Assembly: GCF_024128855.1 (NCBI RefSeq)
Contig: NZ_JAMYDV010000018.1
Location: 1 to 53,595, forward strand
Source: Rhodovulum tesquicola
GTDB lineage: Bacteria; Pseudomonadota; Alphaproteobacteria; Rhodobacterales; Rhodobacteraceae
Length of the DNA: 53,595 nt
Direction: 5' to 3'
Shown here one piece after another: positions 7,704 to 16,545 of this stretch. Each line of letters starts with the position of its first letter. Within the stretch, counting starts at the first letter, position 1. The translations under genes were made by a program, and so were the position numbers. The notes under the pieces were generated by a model. The model saw only the letters and a list, made by a program, of their open reading frames with translations, had not been told where the DNA came from and ran no database searches.

Positions 7704-9407
7704 TTGGGCCGGAAACGCGCGAAGAAGGACGATCCCGCGGCGAAGCGGCTGGCCCGGATGACGGCCCCGGTGATGAGCAGGCTCGAACGCGCAGGCGCTC
7801 TTGCGACCGGGGCTTCGTTGCTGTGGCTGGTGCAGGCGGGCGCGGTGGCGCTGGCGATCGGGCACATGCTGGAGCCCGACAGGGTCGGCGGCCATGTGGC
7901 CCTCTATGCTCTGGTCTTCATCGCCGTGGGCCTGATGCGGGCCCTGCTCGACCACCGGGCGGGCGCGATGGCGTTCAGCGCGGCCGACACGGTTCTGGCG
8001 CTGGAACGCGCGCGGCTGGTCACCCGCGAGGCGCGCCGCGCCACAGACGACGCCGCGCGCCCCCCCGCAGCGCGGACCGCCACGCTGGCCGCCGAGAAGC
8101 TGGCGGCCATGACGCCGTTCCTCACCCGCTATGCCGTCGCCAAGCGTCGCGCGAATGTCTTGCCGCTGGTGATCCTGGTGGTGTCGTTCTGGTTCTCCTG
8201 GGCGGTGGGCCTGGTGTTGCTGGTCGCGGGGCCGCTGATCCCGGTCTTCATGGCGCTGGTCGGCATCGCCGCCAAGAAGGCAAGCGAGCGGCAGATGGAA
8301 GAGCTTGCCAACATGAACGTGCTGCTGCTCGAACGGCTGACGGCGCTGGTCGATATCCGGCTGCTCGACGCCTCCGAGCGCACGGTGGAGGGCTTTCGCG
8401 ATGCGGCCGACCGGCTGCGCCACCGCACGATGGAGGTTCTGCGCATCGCGTTCCTTTCCTCGACCGTGCTGGAACTGTTCGCCGCGATCGGGGTGGCGAT
8501 GGTGGCGGTCTATGTCGGCTTCAGCCTGCTGGGCGAGCTGAATTTCGGCACCTGGGGGGCGCCGTTGACGGTGGCGCAGGGGGTGTTCCTGCTGCTGCTG
8601 GCCCCCGATTTCTTCCAGCCGCTGCGTGACCTGTCCGCGGCCTGGCATGACAAGGCAGATGCCAGCGCCGTGGCACGAGAGCTGGACGAACTGGAATCCC
8701 GGGGCGAAAGCTCGTTCCTGGGCGTCGGCGCGACGGCCCGGCCGATCGACACCGCCGATACGCTTTCGGTCCGGGGTCTGGCCTATCGCCCGCCCGGCGG
8801 ACGGCTGATCCGCTTTCCCGATTTCGACCTCGGCCCCGGCGAGACGCTGGCGATCACCGGGCCAAGCGGCATCGGCAAGTCCTCACTGCTGCGGCTGATC
8901 GCCGGGATGGCGGTGCCGACCGAGGGCGAGATCCGGCTGGGCGACACCGTTCTGGCGCCCGAGAACGCGGATGCCTGGCGGGGCAGGCTGGGCTGGTTGC
9001 CGCAGCAGCCGCGCTTCGTGTCGGGCAGCCTGCGCAAGAACCTGACGCTGGCGGTCCGGCCGGGGCGCGCTCTGCCGCTGCCCGCGGCGCTGGAACTGGC
9101 CGCCGCCGACCGCATCGTGACGACCCTGCCGCGCGGGCTGAACACCCAGTTGGGCGAGTTCGGCATGGGCGTCTCGGGCGGCGAGGCGCGGCGGCTGATC
9201 GTGGCGCGCGCCGCGCATGCCCATCCCGACCTGCTGCTGGCCGACGAACCCACCGCCGATCTGGACGAGGAAACCGCCGCGCTGGTGACCGAGGGGCTTC
9301 TGGGGCTGGTCGCGGGCGGTGCGGCGCTGATCGTGGCGACCCATGACCCGGTCCTGGCCGCAAGGATGGACCGCCAGATCGCCATGCGGGCGGAGGAGGC
9401 CGCATGA
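7704..9407 (+). CDS. cydD: Thiol reductant ABC exporter subunit CydD
   Basis: This 567-residue half-transporter has an N-terminal membrane domain with about six helices and a C-terminal ATPase. The ATPase shows Walker A GPSGIGKSS, signature GVSGGEARR, Walker B LLLADEP and the switch His in ATHDP. With CydC it exports glutathione and cysteine to the periplasm, which cytochrome bd assembly requires. The start is a TTG at 7704 with a GGGGCAGG sequence before it; an ATG at 7758 (MTAPVMSRLERAG) is a good alternative. The stop overlaps the cydC start by four bases (ATGA). Confidence 0.93.
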   Translation: MGRKRAKKDDPAAKRLARMTAPVMSRLERAGALATGASLLWLVQAGAVALAIGHMLEPDRVGGHVALYALVFIAVGLMRALLDHRAGAMAFSAADTVLALERARLVTREARRATDDAARPPAARTATLAAEKLAAMTPFLTRYAVAKRRANVLPLVILVVSFWFSWAVGLVLLVAGPLIPVFMALVGIAAKKASERQMEELANMNVLLLERLTALVDIRLLDASERTVEGFRDAADRLRHRTMEVLRIAFLSSTVLELFAAIGVAMVAVYVGFSLLGELNFGTWGAPLTVAQGVFLLLLAPDFFQPLRDLSAAWHDKADASAVARELDELESRGESSFLGVGATARPIDTADTLSVRGLAYRPPGGRLIRFPDFDLGPGETLAITGPSGIGKSSLLRLIAGMAVPTEGEIRLGDTVLAPENADAWRGRLGWLPQQPRFVSGSLRKNLTLAVRPGRALPLPAALELAAADRIVTTLPRGLNTQLGEFGMGVSGGEARRLIVARAAHAHPDLLLADEPTADLDEETAALVTEGLLGLVAGGAALIVATHDPVLAARMDRQIAMRAEEAA

Positions 9408-11062
9408 GCCATATCTTCCATGTCATGCTGCTGATCTGGCGGGCACAACGCGCGGCCCTGATCCGCGGCACCGTTCTGGCGGTGGCGGTGCTGGTGGCGG
9501 GCGTTGCGCTGCTGGGCCTGTCGGGCTGGTTCATCACCGCGGCGGGGGTGGCGGGGCTGGCCGGGATCGGCATCGCGTTCAACGTCTTCCAGCCCTCGGC
9601 CGGGGTGCGTTTCCTGGCGCTCGCCCGGACCGCGGCGCGCTATGGCGAACGGCTTCTGACCCATGACGCGACGCTGAAAAGCCTGACCGATATCCGCGTT
9701 CGGCTGTTGCGCGGGGTGCTGGGGCTGCCCTTCCAGCGGCTGGCGCGGCTGAGGGGGGCGGAGACGATGAACCGCCTGGTGGCCGATGTCGATGCGCTGG
9801 ACGGCATTTCCCTGCGCCTGTTCATCCCGGCGATTGCGGCGGTGACTGTCTATCTGGCCAGCTTCCTGGCGATCTGGTGGCTGACCGACCTGGTGCTGGC
9901 GGTCTGGATCGTCGTGAGTTTCACGCTGGGCACGGGGCTTGTGCTGCTCTGGACCGGGCGGCACGCGCTGGCCCCTTCGCGCCGGGCCGAAAAGGCGTTG
10001 CAGGCCTTCCGCATCCGGCTGATCGACCTGTTGCGCGCGCGCGACGATCTGGTGGTCTATGGCCGCCTGCCCGACCAGACGGCGGCGGTTGGTGCGGCCG
10101 AGACGCGCCTGCGTGAGAACCTGGGCGCGGTGGACCGGCTGGAACGCCGCGCGGGGCTGATGCTGGCGCTGACCACGACGATTTCTGCGGGGATCGCGCT
10201 GTGGCTGGGCGGCGCGCTGGTCGCGCGCGGCACGATCTCGCCCGCGCAGGCGGCGCTGGGCTTCTTCGCGGCGCTGGCGCTGTCCGAGACGGTGCAGCCG
10301 GTGCGCCGGGGGCTCGCCGATCTGGGCCGGATGCTGGACGCCGCGCGCCGGGTGCGGCGCCTGTTACCGACGAATGGCGTGGCCGCTGTTCCCGCCACCC
10401 CTGCCGCGCCGCCGCGCCCCGAGGCCCCGGCGCTGGAGATGAGCGATATCGCCTATCGCCATCCCGGCGCCGAGAACCCGGTGGTCGAGGGTTTCGCCCT
10501 GAGCATGGCGCCGGGCGAGAAGGTGGCGCTGACCGGCGCGTCGGGCCGGGGCAAGAGCACGGTTCTGGCGCTGGCCGCCGGTCTGATCCAGCCCGATCGC
10601 GGCCAGATCCTCGTTTCCGGCCGTCCCCTCCGCGATCTGCCCGAAAGCCAGCTTCGCGCCGAGGTGACCTATCTGCCCCAGCGCAGCATGCTGCTGGGCA
10701 CGAGTTTCTTCGACATGCTCGCGCTGGGTGCCCCGGGGCTGGACGAGAGCGACGCGCTGGCCGCGCTCGAAGCGGTGGCGCTGTCCAGCACGGTCGCAGG
10801 CCGCGGCGGGTTGCATGCGAAGCTGTCCGAGAATGGCGCGGGTCTGTCGGGCGGTGAACAGCGCAGGCTTGCGCTGGCCCGGGCACTCCTGCGCCACCCG
10901 CAGTTGTTGCTGCTCGACGAACCCACCGAGGGGCTGGACCGCCCCACCGCGATCCGCGTTCTGGCGGGCATCCGCGATTTCCTGCCCCGGGCGACGCTTC
11001 TGATCGCCTCGCATCGCAAGGCTGAACGGGACTGGGCCGAGCGGCTGATTCGCATGGTCTGA
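9404..11062 (+). CDS. cydC: Thiol reductant ABC exporter subunit CydC
   Basis: This 552-residue partner of CydD has the same layout. A membrane domain starts with a helix rich in Val/Ala (VLAVAVLVAGVALLGLSGWFITAAG), and the C-terminal ATPase has Walker A GASGRGKST, signature LSGGEQRR and Walker B LLLLDEP. The GLSGWFITAA string is typical of CydC. Start overlap with cydD and the 134-base leader before cydA show that cydDC forms its own transcription unit next to cydABX, probably with some read-through. Confidence 0.93.
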   Translation: MSHIFHVMLLIWRAQRAALIRGTVLAVAVLVAGVALLGLSGWFITAAGVAGLAGIGIAFNVFQPSAGVRFLALARTAARYGERLLTHDATLKSLTDIRVRLLRGVLGLPFQRLARLRGAETMNRLVADVDALDGISLRLFIPAIAAVTVYLASFLAIWWLTDLVLAVWIVVSFTLGTGLVLLWTGRHALAPSRRAEKALQAFRIRLIDLLRARDDLVVYGRLPDQTAAVGAAETRLRENLGAVDRLERRAGLMLALTTTISAGIALWLGGALVARGTISPAQAALGFFAALALSETVQPVRRGLADLGRMLDAARRVRRLLPTNGVAAVPATPAAPPRPEAPALEMSDIAYRHPGAENPVVEGFALSMAPGEKVALTGASGRGKSTVLALAAGLIQPDRGQILVSGRPLRDLPESQLRAEVTYLPQRSMLLGTSFFDMLALGAPGLDESDALAALEAVALSSTVAGRGGLHAKLSENGAGLSGGEQRRLALARALLRHPQLLLLDEPTEGLDRPTAIRVLAGIRDFLPRATLLIASHRKAERDWAERLIRMV

Positions 11063-11085
11063 AGTTGCATCTCGGACATGCGTTT

Positions 11086-11099
11086 TTGATTCAGGTCAA
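11086..11099. promoter_or_regulatory. FNR/FnrL-type site upstream of cydA
   Basis: TTGAT-TCAG-GTCAA differs in one position from the FNR consensus TTGAT-N4-ATCAA. Its centre is about 29 bases before a TAGAAC -10-like hexamer at 11122-11127. This gives a predicted transcription start near 11134 and an activator centred at about -41.5, the standard class II position. Oxygen limitation is therefore expected to activate cydABX. Confidence 0.7.
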
Positions 11100-11134
11100 A
11101 GTCCGCACACGAATGTATACCTAGAACAAGTCTA

Positions 11135-11157
11135 AAGGTGCACAAATCGTGTATCTT
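11135..11157. promoter_or_regulatory. NsrR-like operator over the cydA transcription start
   Basis: Two 11-base arms, AAGGTGCACAA and TCGTGTATCTT, sit on either side of a single A; the arms match each other as an inverted repeat in 8 of 11 positions. They keep the AAG-TGCA and TG-ATCTT cores of the published NsrR consensus (11-1-11). The site lies at the predicted transcription start, where a repressor would block initiation. An NsrR-like gene is encoded at the other end of the locus. Confidence 0.62.
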
Positions 11158-11196
11158 TGGGAATCGCACGGGTAACGGCCAAGGAGGCCCGCCACC

Positions 11197-12795
11197 ATGG
11201 AACTCGACATCGTCGAGCTGTCCCGGCTCCAGTTCGCCATGACAGCCATGTTTCACTTTCTCTTCGTGCCGCTCACGCTTGGCCTGTCGGTCATCGTGGC
11301 GATCATGGAGACGGTCTATGTCATGACCAACCGCCCCATCTGGCGGCAAATGACCAAGTTCTGGGCCACGCTGTTCGGGATCAATTTCGTCCTGGGGGTG
11401 GCCACCGGCATCACCATGGAATTCCAGTTCGGCATGAACTGGGCCTATTACAGCCATTATGTCGGCGACATCTTCGGCGCGCCGCTCGCCATCGAGGGGC
11501 TGATGGCCTTCTTCCTCGAGGCGACCTTCGTGGGGCTGATGTTCTTCGGCTGGGACAAGATGTCGAAGGTCACCCACTGCGTCGTCACCTGGCTGGTGGC
11601 GATCGGGTCGAACTTCTCGGCGCTGTGGATCCTGATCGCCAATGGCTGGATGCAGAACCCGGTCGGCGCGGTCTTCAACCCGGTGACCATGCGGATGGAG
11701 ATGACCTCGTTCTTCGATGTCATGTTCAACCATGTCGCCCAGGCCAAGTTCGTGCATACGGTTTCGGCCGGTTACGTCACCGCTTCGGTCTTCGTGCTCG
11801 GCGTCTCGGCCTGGTATCTGATCAAGGGCCGGCACGAGGCGCTGGCGCGCCGCTCCATCGCGGTCGCGGCCAGTTTCGGCCTTGCCTCGGCCTTGTCGGT
11901 CGTGGTGCTGGGCGACGAGTCCGGCTATTCGGCCACCCATTCGCAGAAGATGAAGCTCGCCGCCGTCGAGGGGATGTGGGAAACCTACGAAGCCCCTGCG
12001 CCCTTCAAGCTGGTCGGCCTCCCCGACCGCGAGGCGCGCGAGACCAAATACGCGGTGCAGATCCCCGTCGCGATGGGCCTTCTCGGCACCCGGTCGCTGA
12101 CCGAGGAAATGCCGGGCATCAACGATCTGGTGAAGGAGGCGGAGGTCCGCATCCTGAACGGGATCGTCGCCTATGACGCGCTGATGGAGATCCGCGCGGC
12201 CAAGGGCGCGGCGACCCCCGAGATGATCGCGGGGTTCGAGGAACACAGCGCCGATCTGGGCTATGCGTTCCTGCTGAAACGCTATGTCGATGACCCGCGC
12301 GAGGCGACGACCGAACAGATCGCCATGGCGGCAGAGGATACCATTCCGGGCGTGCTGCCGCTGTTCTGGGCGTTCCGGGTGATGGTGGGGCTGGGCTTCA
12401 TGTTCATCGGGGTGATGCTGTTCTTCTTCATCCGCGCCAATTTCTACGGCATGCGCTTTCCGCGCTGGTCGCTCTGGGCGGCGGTTTTCGCCATCCCGAC
12501 GCCCTGGATCGCGGCCGAGGCGGGCTGGTTCGTGGCCGAGTTCGGCCGCCAGCCCTGGACGGTGGACGGCGTGCTGCCCACCGCGCTGTCGGTCAGCCAT
12601 CTCAGCGTGACCCAGGTCGCCCTGACGCTGGCGGGCTTCGTCACCTTCTACTCGATCCTGTTCATCATCGAGATGGGGCTGATGATCAAATACATCCGCA
12701 AGGGCCCGTTCATGGACGTGTCCGAAACCGAGGCGTGGAACCGGCGGCACAATGACCGTCTGTCGGGCCGCACCAGCCAGCAACCGGCGGAGTAA
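11197..12795 (+). CDS. cydA: Cytochrome bd ubiquinol oxidase subunit I
   Basis: This 532-residue multi-helix membrane protein starts MELDIVELSRLQFAM, with the conserved haem-ligand His in MFHFLFVP (H20). It also has the family motif GRQPW near the C-terminus and GDESGYSATHSQKMKLAA before the quinol-binding Q loop. The Q loop is of the long type, as in E. coli CydA, which makes this a true bd oxidase rather than the short-loop cyanide-insensitive type. It oxidises quinol and reduces oxygen to water with high affinity. AAGGAGG lies 10 bases before the start. It is followed after five bases by cydB. Confidence 0.97.
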   Translation: MELDIVELSRLQFAMTAMFHFLFVPLTLGLSVIVAIMETVYVMTNRPIWRQMTKFWATLFGINFVLGVATGITMEFQFGMNWAYYSHYVGDIFGAPLAIEGLMAFFLEATFVGLMFFGWDKMSKVTHCVVTWLVAIGSNFSALWILIANGWMQNPVGAVFNPVTMRMEMTSFFDVMFNHVAQAKFVHTVSAGYVTASVFVLGVSAWYLIKGRHEALARRSIAVAASFGLASALSVVVLGDESGYSATHSQKMKLAAVEGMWETYEAPAPFKLVGLPDREARETKYAVQIPVAMGLLGTRSLTEEMPGINDLVKEAEVRILNGIVAYDALMEIRAAKGAATPEMIAGFEEHSADLGYAFLLKRYVDDPREATTEQIAMAAEDTIPGVLPLFWAFRVMVGLGFMFIGVMLFFFIRANFYGMRFPRWSLWAAVFAIPTPWIAAEAGWFVAEFGRQPWTVDGVLPTALSVSHLSVTQVALTLAGFVTFYSILFIIEMGLMIKYIRKGPFMDVSETEAWNRRHNDRLSGRTSQQPAE

Positions 12796-12800
12796 GACCA

Positions 12801-13952
12801 ATGATCCTGCATGAATTCGTGGATTTCGAGGTTCTGCGCGTGATCTGGTGGGCGCTTCTGGGCGTGCTGCTGATCGGTTTCGCGCTGACCGACGGGTTCG
12901 ATCTGGGCGTGGGCACGCTGCTGCCCTTCGTCGCCCGGACCGACCTGGAACGCCGCATGGCGATCAACACGGTCGGCCCGGTCTGGGAAGGCAACCAGGT
13001 CTGGTTCATCCTGGGCGGCGGCGCGATCTTCGCCGCCTGGCCGCCGCTTTACGCGGTCAGCTTCTCGGGCTTCTACATGGCGATGTTCCTGATCCTCGCC
13101 GCACTGATCCTGCGGCCGGTGGGGTTCAAGTACCGCTCGAAACGCGAGTCGGAAACCTGGCGCAGCGCCTGGGACTGGGCGCTGTTCGTCGGCGGCTTCG
13201 TGCCGGCGCTGGTCTTTGGCGTGGCGGTCGGCAACGTGCTGCAAGGCGTGCCGTTCCGGCTGACCGAAGACCTGATGCCGATCTACGAGGGCGGCTTCTT
13301 CGGCCTGCTGAACCCCTATGCGCTGCTCGCGGGGCTGGTCTCGGTGTCGATGCTGGTCATGCACGGCGCGGCCTGGCTGGTGTTCAAGTCCGAGGGGCTG
13401 GTGGCCGACCGTGCCCGCGAATTCGGCATCTACGCCGCATTTGCCACCATCGCCACCTATGCGCTGGCCGGGCTCTGGCTGGCGGCGGGCGTCGATGCCT
13501 ACGCCTTCACCGGCGCGGTCGCGCCCGATGGCCCCTCTAACCCGCTGATGAGCGATGTGGCGCGGGGCGGGTCGTGGATGGCGGCCTATGCCGAGCGGCC
13601 GTGGATCGTGGTGGCCCCCGTGATGGCCTTCCTCGGGGCGGCCCTGGCCGTGCTGGGGTTCCGTGCGCGGAAGGAGGGGTTGACGATGCTGGCCTCGAAA
13701 CTCTCGATCACCGGCATCATCGCCTCGGTCGGGCTGACGATGTTCCCGTTCATCCTGCCCTCCAGCATCGACCCGAATTCGTCGCTCACGGTCTGGGACA
13801 GCTCGTCCTCGCATCTGACGCTGTTCGTGATGCTGGTCTCGGCGGTGATCTTCATGCCGCTGATCCTTGTCTACACGGCATGGGTCTACAAGGTGTTGTG
13901 GGGCAAGGTCACGGCCCGCGACGTGATGGACAACAGCGATAGCGTTTACTGA
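12801..13952 (+). CDS. cydB: Cytochrome bd ubiquinol oxidase subunit II
   Basis: This 383-residue membrane protein starts with LRVIWWALLGVLLIGFALTDGFDLGVGTLLPF, the signature of CydB, followed by NTVGPVWEGNQVWFILGGGAIFAAWP. About eight or nine hydrophobic helices are visible. It pairs with CydA to form the membrane oxidase. It starts five bases after cydA and is followed by the small gene cydX. Confidence 0.97.
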   Translation: MILHEFVDFEVLRVIWWALLGVLLIGFALTDGFDLGVGTLLPFVARTDLERRMAINTVGPVWEGNQVWFILGGGAIFAAWPPLYAVSFSGFYMAMFLILAALILRPVGFKYRSKRESETWRSAWDWALFVGGFVPALVFGVAVGNVLQGVPFRLTEDLMPIYEGGFFGLLNPYALLAGLVSVSMLVMHGAAWLVFKSEGLVADRAREFGIYAAFATIATYALAGLWLAAGVDAYAFTGAVAPDGPSNPLMSDVARGGSWMAAYAERPWIVVAPVMAFLGAALAVLGFRARKEGLTMLASKLSITGIIASVGLTMFPFILPSSIDPNSSLTVWDSSSSHLTLFVMLVSAVIFMPLILVYTAWVYKVLWGKVTARDVMDNSDSVY

Positions 13953-13967
13953 GAAAGGAGCCGCAAG

Positions 13968-14087
13968 ATGTGGTATTTCGCCTGGATGCTTGGCCTGCCG
14001 CTCGCCGCGCTTTTCGCCGTGGTGAACGCGATCTGGCTGGAGCTGCACACCGACAGCGTCCTCATGGACGAGGCCGACGACGCCTGA
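13968..14087 (+). CDS. cydX: Small cytochrome bd subunit CydX
   Basis: This 39-residue protein starts MWYFAWMLGLPLAALFAV, one membrane helix with the conserved WYFAW...G.P start of the CydX/YbgT family, and ends in an acidic tail (EADDA). AAAGGAGCC precedes the ATG, which lies 15 bases after the cydB stop. CydX stabilises the haem d/b595 site of the oxidase. It is short enough to be missed by automatic annotation. Confidence 0.93.
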   Translation: MWYFAWMLGLPLAALFAVVNAIWLELHTDSVLMDEADDA

Positions 14088-14093
14088 GAGATT

Positions 14094-14122
14094 GCCGGGG
14101 CGGGGGTATCCCTCGCCCCGGC
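14094..14122. terminator. Hairpin terminator shared by cydX and livF
   Basis: GCCGGGGCG and CGCCCCGGC form a perfect nine-base stem, seven bases after the cydX stop and two bases from the convergent livF stop. The stem is symmetric and could stop transcription from both sides, although neither strand has a long T-run. Confidence 0.6.
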
Positions 14123-14123
14123 G

Positions 14124-14816
14124 TCAGACGCCCAGATAGCGGTCGGCCAGCGCCTGCGTCATCCCGGCCATTTCCCCGGTCCAGACGGTGCGGCCCTTTT
14201 CCAGGATCACCGCGCGGTCGGCGATCTGGACCAGTTCCTTCAGCGACTTGTCCACGACAAGGATAGACAGCCCCGTTTCGGACCTGAGCGCCCGGATCGC
14301 GGCCCAGATCTCGGCCCGGATCAGCGGCGCCAGCCCCTCGGTCGCCTCGTCAAGGATCAGAAGCCGCGGGTTCGTCATCAGTGCGCGCCCGATCACCAGC
14401 ATCTGCTGTTCGCCCCCCGACAGCGAACCCGCATCCTGCCCGGCCCGCTCGGCCAGCCGCGGGAACAGCGCATGGACCCGCGCCAGATCCCAATGGCCGG
14501 GGCGCGCGGCGGCGATCAGGTTCTCGGTCACGCTCAACCCGCGAAAGGCCCGCCGACCCTCTGGCACCAGCCCTAGCCCCAGCCGAGCCGCGCGATGCGG
14601 CGCCATCCCCTCAAGCGGCTGCCCGGCAAAGTGGATCGAACCCTCGCGATGCGGCATCAGCCGGGTCAGCGTGCGGATCGTCGTGGTCTTGCCCATGCCG
14701 TTGCGCCCCATCAGCGCAACGACCTCGCCCTCGGCCATGTCCAGATCGACGCCGAACAGCGCCTGCGAATGGCCGTAGAAGGCGGTGATGCCGCGCATCT
14801 GCAACAGCGCGCTCAT
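14124..14816 (-). CDS. livF: Branched-chain amino-acid ABC transporter ATPase LivF
   Basis: This 230-residue ATPase has Walker A GRNGMGKTT, signature LSGGEQQ, Walker B LLILDEATEGL, and the LivF-type C-terminus (YLGV). The GMGKTTT variant of the P-loop is typical of LivF. It is the last gene of the five-gene liv operon and overlaps livG by four bases (ATGA). Confidence 0.92.
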   Translation of the reverse strand: MSALLQMRGITAFYGHSQALFGVDLDMAEGEVVALMGRNGMGKTTTIRTLTRLMPHREGSIHFAGQPLEGMAPHRAARLGLGLVPEGRRAFRGLSVTENLIAAARPGHWDLARVHALFPRLAERAGQDAGSLSGGEQQMLVIGRALMTNPRLLILDEATEGLAPLIRAEIWAAIRALRSETGLSILVVDKSLKELVQIADRAVILEKGRTVWTGEMAGMTQALADRYLGV

Positions 14817-15568
14817 TCCAGCCGCTCCTCGCCCAGATAGGCGCGCTGCACTTCCGGATCGGCGCGGATCTCGGCCACCGTGCCGCTGGCGAGGATCCGG
14901 CCCGAAACCAGCACGCTGACCCGGTCGGCCAGCGCAAAGACCGCGTCCATGTCATGCTCGACCAGCAGGATCGGCGCCTCGTGGCGCAGATCGTCCAGCA
15001 GCGCGGTCATCTCGCGCGCGCCGTCGGGCCCCATGCCCGCCATCGGTTCATCCAGCACGAAGGCGCGCGGCGCCAGCGCCAGCGCCATCGCCAGTTCCAG
15101 CCGCCGCCTTTCGCCATGCGCCAGATCGCCCGCCGGGACCGCCAGCCGGTCGGACAGGCCCGTGCGGGCAATATGGGTCTCGGCCGCCGCGCGCAGCCCG
15201 GCATTGGCCAGCGCCGGGCGGAAGAACCGGAAGCTTTGCCCCCGCGCGCCCTGCACCGCCAGCACCACGTTCTGCAACACCGTCAGTTCGCCCGCCACCG
15301 CCGAAACCTGAAAGCTGCGCGCCAGCCCGGCCCGGGCGCGGGCGGCCACATCCGCCTGCGTCACGTCGCGCCCGTTCAGGACAACCTGCCCGGCATCGGG
15401 TTTCAGATTGCCCGCGATCAGCCCGATCAGCGTGGACTTGCCCGCCCCGTTCGGCCCGATCAGCGCGTGGATCTCGGATCGCCGCAAGGTCAGCGACACG
15501 CCATCCGTGGCCTTCAACGCACCGAAGGCGCGGTGCAGGTCGCGCACCTCCAGCACCGGCTCAGTCAT
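14813..15568 (-). CDS. livG: Branched-chain amino-acid ABC transporter ATPase LivG
   Basis: This 251-residue ATPase has Walker A GPNGAGKST, a LivG-type C-terminal end (EIRADPEVQRAYLGEE), a slightly degenerate signature (LAHGERRRLELAMALA) and Walker B FVLDEPMAGMG. The start at 15568 (MTEPVLEVRDLHR) overlaps the livM stop by eight bases, which fits coupled translation; an upstream start would lie deeper inside livM. It works with LivF as the ATPase heterodimer. Confidence 0.92.
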   Translation of the reverse strand: MTEPVLEVRDLHRAFGALKATDGVSLTLRRSEIHALIGPNGAGKSTLIGLIAGNLKPDAGQVVLNGRDVTQADVAARARAGLARSFQVSAVAGELTVLQNVVLAVQGARGQSFRFFRPALANAGLRAAAETHIARTGLSDRLAVPAGDLAHGERRRLELAMALALAPRAFVLDEPMAGMGPDGAREMTALLDDLRHEAPILLVEHDMDAVFALADRVSVLVSGRILASGTVAEIRADPEVQRAYLGEERLE

Positions 15569-16544
15569 GCGCAACCTCGCGCCCCGCAAGGGTTCCGATC
15601 AGCCCCCCGCGTGCGAAAAGGACAATTCCCAGAAGCGCAAGCCCAAGGAACAGCTTCCAGTATTCGCTGAAACCCCCCAGCCAATGTTCGAGAAGGATAA
15701 ACAGCGCCGCCCCCGCCACCGGCCCGAACAGCCGCGCCACACCGCCCAGGATGACAAAGACCATGATCTCGCCCGAGGTCTGCCAACTCAGCATCGAGGG
15801 GCTGACGAAGCGGTTGAGATCGGCGAACAGCGCGCCTGCCAGCGCCGTGATCGCGCCCGAAATGACAAACGCCGTCAGCTTGACCGAATAGGGCCTGATG
15901 CCCAGCGCGGCGCTGCGCACAGGGTTCTGCCGCGCCCCCGCCAGCGCCAGCCCGAAGCCCGACCGCGCCAGCATCCACGACACCATCAGCGCCGCCATCA
16001 GCACGCCATAGGCCAGCGCGAAGAACTGGATCGGGTCCAGCGTGTTCAGCCCCGGAAAGCCGTTGCGCACATAGACCGAGATCCCGTCCTCGCCGCCATA
16101 GGCGGGCCAGGAGATCGCGAAATAGTAGAGCATCTGGCCGAAAGCCAGCGTGATCATGATGAAATAGACCCCGCTGGTGCGCAAACTCAGCGCCCCGATC
16201 GCCAGCGCCCCCAGCGCGCCTGCGACCATCGCCGCCACCCAGATCACCGGCATCGATTTGGTGCCCGCCAACTCGAAGGGCCAGGTCATCAGCGGCTCAT
16301 AGGCCTGCACCGGCGCGGCCAGCACCGCCATCGCATAGCCGCCGATCCCGAAGAACGCCGCATGCCCCAGCGAGACCATGCCGCCCAGCCCCAGCGCGAT
16401 GTTCAGCCCGACGCCCGCCAGCGCAAGGATCGCAACCTTGGTGGCCAGCGTCACGATGAAGGGCTCGCCCATCGCCTGTGCGGCCAGCGGCACCGCCAGC
16501 AGGCCCAGTGCCAGAACCGCGTTGAGGACCGTCTCGCGCCGCAT
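15561..16544 (-). CDS. livM: Branched-chain amino-acid ABC transporter permease LivM
   Basis: This 327-residue membrane protein has many hydrophobic helices and the family segment ALAGVGLNIALGLGGMVSLGHAAFFGIGGYAMAV. A cytoplasmic coupling region (GIRPYSVKLTAFVISGAITALAGALFADL) follows. It pairs with LivH. Only one base separates its start from the livH stop. Confidence 0.93.
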   Translation of the reverse strand: MRRETVLNAVLALGLLAVPLAAQAMGEPFIVTLATKVAILALAGVGLNIALGLGGMVSLGHAAFFGIGGYAMAVLAAPVQAYEPLMTWPFELAGTKSMPVIWVAAMVAGALGALAIGALSLRTSGVYFIMITLAFGQMLYYFAISWPAYGGEDGISVYVRNGFPGLNTLDPIQFFALAYGVLMAALMVSWMLARSGFGLALAGARQNPVRSAALGIRPYSVKLTAFVISGAITALAGALFADLNRFVSPSMLSWQTSGEIMVFVILGGVARLFGPVAGAALFILLEHWLGGFSEYWKLFLGLALLGIVLFARGGLIGTLAGREVAHD

Positions 16545-16545
16545 C

